Shown here piece by piece: positions 60,199 through 64,000 of a DNA stretch of 64,000 nucleotides (the stretch's first letter is position 1; each line of letters starts with the position of its first letter). The notes under the pieces were generated by a model. It was not told the origin of the DNA. It worked only from the letters and a program-made list of their open reading frames with translations, and did not search any database. The translations under genes were made by a program, and so were the position numbers. The DNA is taken from contig NZ_JADOTX010000001.1 of the NCBI RefSeq assembly GCF_015751765.1, forward strand, positions 2,976,001-3,040,000, given 5' to 3'. This stretch comes from Micromonospora ureilytica. Lineage in GTDB: Bacteria > Actinomycetota > Actinomycetes > Mycobacteriales > Micromonosporaceae.

Positions 60199-60732
60199 TC
60201 AGCCACGCAGGCGTGACCAGGCCGGATCCGGATAAGAAGAACCGAGTAAGCCTACCAGCTCGTCGACCACCCGTTCGGTGTGGTCGTGCGTCAGCGTGTG
60301 CTCGACGATGGCGACCACCGTGGCGTCCGGCGCGTACCCGGGTGGGCTCAGCAGCACCAGCCGGGCATCGGGCAGGCGCGCCCGGACCAGTGGGGCGCCG
60401 CGCAGGTCGAGCGGGAGCAGCACCGGCTGCCCGGCGTCGAGCCGAGCGCGCAGTGGTGGGTACGGGGTGCCCCGGCGGTACGAACCGATCCGGGACCACT
60501 CCAGCAGCTCGCCGTCGACGATCCGTCGATCGAACTCGGCGGGGGCGAGGAAGACGCGGTCCACCCCGTCGATCTCCGACACCCGGCGCGGCCTGCTGGT
60601 CGCCGCGACCGGGATCCACACGGACGGAGAACGCGCCCGGACGAGCTCGACGACACTCTCCCTGCCGGAACCCGAAGGTCCAGCCAGGACAGTGAGCCGA
60701 GCCGCCGGGCGCGCCTCGTCATCCGTGCTCAC
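60199..60732 (-). CDS. gmk: guanylate kinase with altered Walker A
   Basis: 177 residues, positioned where gmk normally lies. Family features are recognisable but worn: the P-loop reads GPSGSGRES (usual GPSGxGKST), so the phosphate-binding lysine is arginine; SRPRRVSEIDGVDRVFLAPA stands for the GMP-binding TTRPPRxGExDGxDYxF; LLEWSRIGSYRRGTPYPPL is the next motif. Catalysis may be weak or absent. If so the cell needs another guanylate kinase. Sequencing error is unlikely given one AAG-to-AGG type change amid several other deviations. Confidence 0.85.
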   Translation of the reverse strand: MSTDDEARPAARLTVLAGPSGSGRESVVELVRARSPSVWIPVAATSRPRRVSEIDGVDRVFLAPAEFDRRIVDGELLEWSRIGSYRRGTPYPPLRARLDAGQPVLLPLDLRGAPLVRARLPDARLVLLSPPGYAPDATVVAIVEHTLTHDHTERVVDELVGLLGSSYPDPAWSRLRG

Positions 60733-60757
60733 TGCTTGTTTCTACACGCTGCCAGGT

Positions 60758-61075
60758 TCAGTTGGCGGCGAACTCTCCAAGCAGTGCCTTGCGCTGCTGC
60801 TCGCCGAGGCCGCGCAGGCGACGGCTGTCGGCGATCTTGAGCTTCTCCATGATCTGGGTAGCCCGGATCTTGCCGATGCCCGGCATCGCCTGCAGGACGG
60901 CCGACACCTTGAGCTTGCCGACGACGTCGTCGCTCTCGGCCCGCTCGAGGACAGCACCGAGGGTGGTCTTGCCCTGCTTGAGCTGCTCCTTCAGCTGAGC
61001 ACGGGCCTTGCGGATCTCCGCGGCCTTCTCGAGCGCGGCAGCGCGTTGTTCGGGGGTCAGTGACGGGAGCGGCAC
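60758..61075 (-). CDS. mihF: actinobacterial integration host factor
   Basis: 105-residue mIHF, a nucleoid-associated DNA-bending protein found only in actinobacteria. A long N-terminal helix (PEQRAAALEKAAEIRKARAQ) leads to the H2TH DNA-binding module (LQAMPGIGKIRATQIMEKLK). Precedes gmk by 25 bp; a promoter stands about 100 nt upstream. Confidence 0.95.
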   Translation of the reverse strand: MPLPSLTPEQRAAALEKAAEIRKARAQLKEQLKQGKTTLGAVLERAESDDVVGKLKVSAVLQAMPGIGKIRATQIMEKLKIADSRRLRGLGEQQRKALLGEFAAN

Positions 61076-61178
61076 CAGTTCTCCTCAGGTCCCTATCGCG
61101 GCGGGCGGGGCGCACCGCCGCATCTGTGAAACGTGGTGTCGCTGTGAACCAAGGGGTCCATGGTTCCCAGCGCGGGGA

Positions 61179-61207
61179 AAACTAGCGGCCAACGGAGCTT
61201 TCGGCAA
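61179..61207 (-). promoter_or_regulatory. mihF promoter
   Basis: TTGCCG (61207-61202), a 17-nt spacer and TAGTTT (61184-61179) on the minus strand, giving a leader of about 100 nt. A 6-bp inverted repeat GAACCA/TGGTTC (61146-61166) lies in that leader. Confidence 0.6.
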
Positions 61208-61253
61208 CGTGGGGGCCGCATGATCACCGTAGAGTGACCGACCCGTCAGTCAG

Positions 61254-62090
61254 TCACCGGGCAGGCAGGACGGCCCGGCAGTCGACCAACACGCGGTCCG
61301 CGGCGGCCCGCAGCGCGGCCACGTCGGGGCCGGCCGAGAGCACTTCCCGGGAGTACGACGGGAGCACCGAGGCGAGGCTCGAACCGAAGACGGTACGCAG
61401 ATCGGCTGCGCCGGCACCCTGCGCGCCGAGCCCCGGAGCGAGCAGTGGGCCCCCCACACCGGAGAGGTCGTGACCGGTGTCACCGATGGTCGCGCCGACC
61501 ACCAGACCGAAGCTCCCGAGCGGAGACGCACCCATGTTGAGCTGGGAAATCTCGTCGATCACGGTCTGCGCCACGGTGCGACCGTCGGCCGTGACGGCCC
61601 GCTGCACGGCCGCGCCCTCGGGGTTGGAGGTGAGGGCCAGCACGAACACCCCGCCGCCGTGCTCGGCGGCCAGCTCGAACATCGGCGCCAGCGAACCGAC
61701 CCCGAGGTAGGGGCTCGCGGTGACCGCGTCGACATACATGGGGCTGGATGGGTCGAGATACGCGGCGGCGTACGCGCTCACCGTCGAGCCGATGTCGCCG
61801 CGCTTGACGTCGAGCAGAACGAGCGAACCGGCATCGCGTAACTGTCGGATAGTTGACTCAAGAATCGCCACACCTCGGGATCCGAACCGCTCGAAAAAGG
61901 CCGACTGAGGCTTGACTACCGCAACCCGGTCACCGAGGGCTTCCACGACGGTCCGGCTGAACCGGTCGAGCCCGTGAACGTCGTCCGGGAGGCCCCACTG
62001 AGCCAGCAGACCGGGATGTGGGTCGATGCCCACACAGAGCGGGCCCCGCTCAATGACCGCCCGGTGCAGCCGGGTACCGAAGCTCTCCAT
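61254..62090 (-). CDS. pyrF: orotidine 5'-phosphate decarboxylase
   Basis: Final step of UMP synthesis. 278 residues of the actinobacterial OMPdecase type: GIDPHPGLLAQWGLPDDVHG, VVKPQSAFFERFGSRG, and the catalytic LLDVKRGDIGSTVSAYAAAY (Asp-Lys-Asp tetrad). Follows bioA by 73 bp; pyrD is two genes upstream on the same strand. Confidence 0.97.
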   Translation of the reverse strand: MESFGTRLHRAVIERGPLCVGIDPHPGLLAQWGLPDDVHGLDRFSRTVVEALGDRVAVVKPQSAFFERFGSRGVAILESTIRQLRDAGSLVLLDVKRGDIGSTVSAYAAAYLDPSSPMYVDAVTASPYLGVGSLAPMFELAAEHGGGVFVLALTSNPEGAAVQRAVTADGRTVAQTVIDEISQLNMGASPLGSFGLVVGATIGDTGHDLSGVGGPLLAPGLGAQGAGAADLRTVFGSSLASVLPSYSREVLSAGPDVAALRAAADRVLVDCRAVLPAR

Positions 62091-62163
62091 CGGAGTGTTC
62101 CCCTCTTCTCGTCCGGGCGGCTGCCCCGCCCGGGTAACCCGTCGACCCGGTGACCGGACCGAC

Positions 62164-63438
62164 TCAGCCAGCCGCCACCGCCGCCGCCACCCCGCTCGTG
62201 ATCCGGGCCAGGTCGACGTCGTCGGTGACGTACGGCGGCATCGTGTAGATCAGGTCGCGGAACGGACGCAGCCACACCCCCTGGGCGACCGCGGCCGCGG
62301 TCGCGGCCCCGAGGTCGACCTCGTGATCGAGCTGGACCACGCCGATCGCACCGAGCACCCGTACGTCGACCACGCCCGGGGTGCCACGCAGCGGCTCCAG
62401 GCCGGTTCGCAGGCCGGCGCCGACCCTGGCGACCTGGCCGGCCCAGTCCCCGGCCCGCAACAGCCCGATGGAGGCGTTCGCCACCGCGCAGGCCAGGGGG
62501 TTGCCCATGAACGTGGGACCGTGCGCCAGCACGCCGGTCGCCGAGATGCCCCGGGCGACCTGCGGGGTGCACAGGGTCGCCGCGAGGGTCAGGTACCCGC
62601 CGGTCAGCGCCTTGCCCACGCACAGCACGTCCGGCGTCACCCCGGCGTGCTCGGCGGCGAACATCTCACCGGTACGGCCGAACCCGGTGGCGATCTCGTC
62701 GAAGATCAGCAGAATCCCGTGCGCGCGGGTCACCTCGCGCAGCACCCGCAGGTAACCCGGGTGGTGGAAGCGCATCCCGCCGGCGCCTTGGACGACCGGC
62801 TCGACGATCACGGCGGCCAGCTCGTCGGCGTGCCGCTCGACCGTCTCCACAAGCGCCGCCACGTACGCGTCGTCGGGCGGATCGGTGAAGCCGCCCGGCG
62901 GCACCGGGGCGAACACCTGCCGGGGCAGCACGTCGCCCCACAGGTGGTGCATCCCGCCCTCCGGGTCGCAGACGCTCATCGGGTGGAACGTGTCGCCGTG
63001 GTAGCCACCCCGCCAGGTCGCCAGCCGGCGCCGCTGGGGCCGCCCGACGGCCCGCTGGTACTGCAGGCACATCTTCACCGCCACCTCGACGCTGACCGAG
63101 CCCGAGTCGGCCAGGAACACGTGCTCCAGGCCGTCCGGGGTCAGCTCGACGAGGGTCCGGGCGAGCCGCACCGCCGGCTCGTGGGTGAGCCCGCCGAACA
63201 TCACGTGACTCATCCGGCCGAGCTGGTCGGTCACCGCCGCGTCCAGCACCGGGTGCCGGTACCCGTGGATGGCCGCCCACCAGGACGACATCCCGTCCAC
63301 CAACTCCCGGCCGTCGGCCAGGGTCAGTCGTACCCCCTCGGCGCCGCGCACCACGTACGGCGGGTTGGCCGGCGGCAGCGCGGCGTACGGATGCCAGACG
63401 TGCGCCCGGTCAGCGGCCAGAATCTCCTCGGGTGTCAC
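62164..63438 (-). CDS. bioA: adenosylmethionine-8-amino-7-oxononanoate aminotransferase
   Basis: Biotin synthesis step using SAM as amino donor. 424 residues, class III aminotransferase: [57 protein letters not shown] and [18 protein letters not shown] (PLP Lys). GTG start with AGAGGAG 6 nt upstream. It stands without other bio genes, between pyrD and pyrF. Confidence 0.95.
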   Translation of the reverse strand: MTPEEILAADRAHVWHPYAALPPANPPYVVRGAEGVRLTLADGRELVDGMSSWWAAIHGYRHPVLDAAVTDQLGRMSHVMFGGLTHEPAVRLARTLVELTPDGLEHVFLADSGSVSVEVAVKMCLQYQRAVGRPQRRRLATWRGGYHGDTFHPMSVCDPEGGMHHLWGDVLPRQVFAPVPPGGFTDPPDDAYVAALVETVERHADELAAVIVEPVVQGAGGMRFHHPGYLRVLREVTRAHGILLIFDEIATGFGRTGEMFAAEHAGVTPDVLCVGKALTGGYLTLAATLCTPQVARGISATGVLAHGPTFMGNPLACAVANASIGLLRAGDWAGQVARVGAGLRTGLEPLRGTPGVVDVRVLGAIGVVQLDHEVDLGAATAAAVAQGVWLRPFRDLIYTMPPYVTDDVDLARITSGVAAAVAAG

Positions 63439-63510
63439 GCGTACTCCTCTGCGCCTCAAGCGGTCCGGACGGCGGACGTCCTGCGGCCGGGTCGAACCTC
63501 TCCGCCGCCG

Positions 63511-63596
63511 CCTTTGCTCTGCACCCGCGGATGCGACACCCGTCGGCCGGGTGTCGCGCTCCGGGTGGTGGTGCACCCTGGGGTGCAGAGCAAAGG
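63511..63596. repeat. nested inverted repeat, 16-bp outer and 9-bp inner arms
   Basis: CCTTTGCTCTGCACCC (63511-63526) pairs with GGGTGCAGAGCAAAGG (63581-63596); inside lie GCGACACCC (63533-63541) and GGGTGTCGC (63549-63557). The fold is a branched cruciform between bioA and pyrD. It might terminate pyrD transcription but resembles a mobile palindromic element. Confidence 0.85.
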
Positions 63597-63676
63597 GGCA
63601 ACAACGGGCGTGGGCTGCTCGACGCGGAGCGGGCTCGGCACCCGGTTGGGCCGGGCCAACACCGGGCCGAGGGCGG

Positions 63677-64000
63677 TCACCGGCCGGCGACCGCGTCCGG
63701 TGCCGCCGTTGTGGCCACCGCGCGGGCGGCGGCGCGGACCAGGGCCGGTCCTCGGTAGATGAAGCCGGTGTAGAGCTGCACCAGGGCGGCGCCGGCGTCG
63801 AACATCCGCGCCGCGTCGTCCGGGTCCAACACGCCGCCGACGCCGACGATCGGCAGCCGGCCCTCGGTCTCCCGGTGCACGAAGGCGACCACGTCGCGGG
63901 CCCGCCCGGTGAGGGGCCGACCGGAGAGGCCACCGGCCTGCGCGCCACGCTCGACGTCGACGTCGGCGAGCCCGTCCCGGGACAGGGTGGTGTTGGTGGC
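63677..64000 (-). CDS. pyrD: dihydroorotate dehydrogenase (C-terminal part)
   Basis: The last 107 residues, continuing past the right edge. [20 protein letters not shown] and AGGLSGRPL, then [20 protein letters not shown] and [20 protein letters not shown] are the FMN-phosphate-binding end of class 2, membrane-associated quinone-linked PyrD. Fourth step of pyrimidine synthesis. Stop codon intact. Confidence 0.95.
   Translation of the reverse strand, partial: ATNTTLSRDGLADVDVERGAQAGGLSGRPLTGRARDVVAFVHRETEGRLPIVGVGGVLDPDDAARMFDAGAALVQLYTGFIYRGPALVRAAARAVATTAAPDAVAGR

Overview
The window is GC-rich chromosomal DNA from a filamentous actinobacterium, most likely a Micromonosporaceae and probably Micromonospora. 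This rests on the 16S sequence with an actinobacterial-type rrn leader, pervasive GC-ending codons, GTG starts and ATGA overlaps, the mIHF-gmk-rpoZ-coaBC-metK-priA order, and a rib operon that includes the PnuC-like transporter ribM. The genus is inferred from gene content and sequence style; no search was run.

Layout. 1-3.3 kb: 5' part of a 16S rRNA gene (minus strand) with its leader, boxA and promoters, preceded by tyrS. 3.4-14.6 kb: ordinary accessory genes (thioesterase, CNNM-type membrane protein, acetyltransferase, serine hydrolase with its own ArsR-type repressor, universal stress protein, an LLM monooxygenase/FMN reductase pair, a BNR-repeat protein with a MoaD/ThiS-like carrier, a 3-methyladenine glycosylase, a small HTH protein and a YjbR protein). 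14.7-23.3 kb: a complete arginine operon argC-J-B-D-F-R-G-H with short repeats at its junctions. 23.4-27.6 kb: an acquired-looking region with an XRE-TPR regulator, an MTHFSD-like protein, IS5- and ISL3-type transposase remnants, an AT-richer pair encoding a small Cys-rich peptide and a two-TM protein, and an orphan 3' half of tRNA-Lys. 27.6-33.8 kb: pheS-pheT, a TrmH-family methyltransferase, and infC-rpmI-rplT with an AUC start on infC. 34-38.7 kb: palindromic repeats, a PH-like membrane protein, hisE-hisG and an amino-acid ABC transporter. 38.7-43.3 kb: the riboflavin operon ribD-E-M-BA-H under an FMN riboswitch. 43.3-50 kb: rpe with a GGDEF response regulator, two tandem septum-formation lipoproteins, and def-fmt-rsmB. 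50-55.2 kb: an HTH/NB-ARC/TPR regulator divergent from a secreted trypsin-like protease, and a P-loop kinase/ParB-like fusion. 55.4-64 kb: pyrD (partial), bioA, pyrF, mihF, gmk, rpoZ, coaBC, metK and priA, all on the minus strand.

The housekeeping blocks are normal in content. The unusual signals are: the Cys-rich peptide/TM pair beside the split tRNA-Lys; the two 53-bp repeats in the arg operon that each supply a stop codon and a ribosome-binding site; a palindromic element that encodes the tail of ArgD; a Gmk whose Walker-A lysine is arginine; a priA with no canonical start codon; and several -10 elements placed 6-7 nt before start codons, implying leaderless mRNAs.
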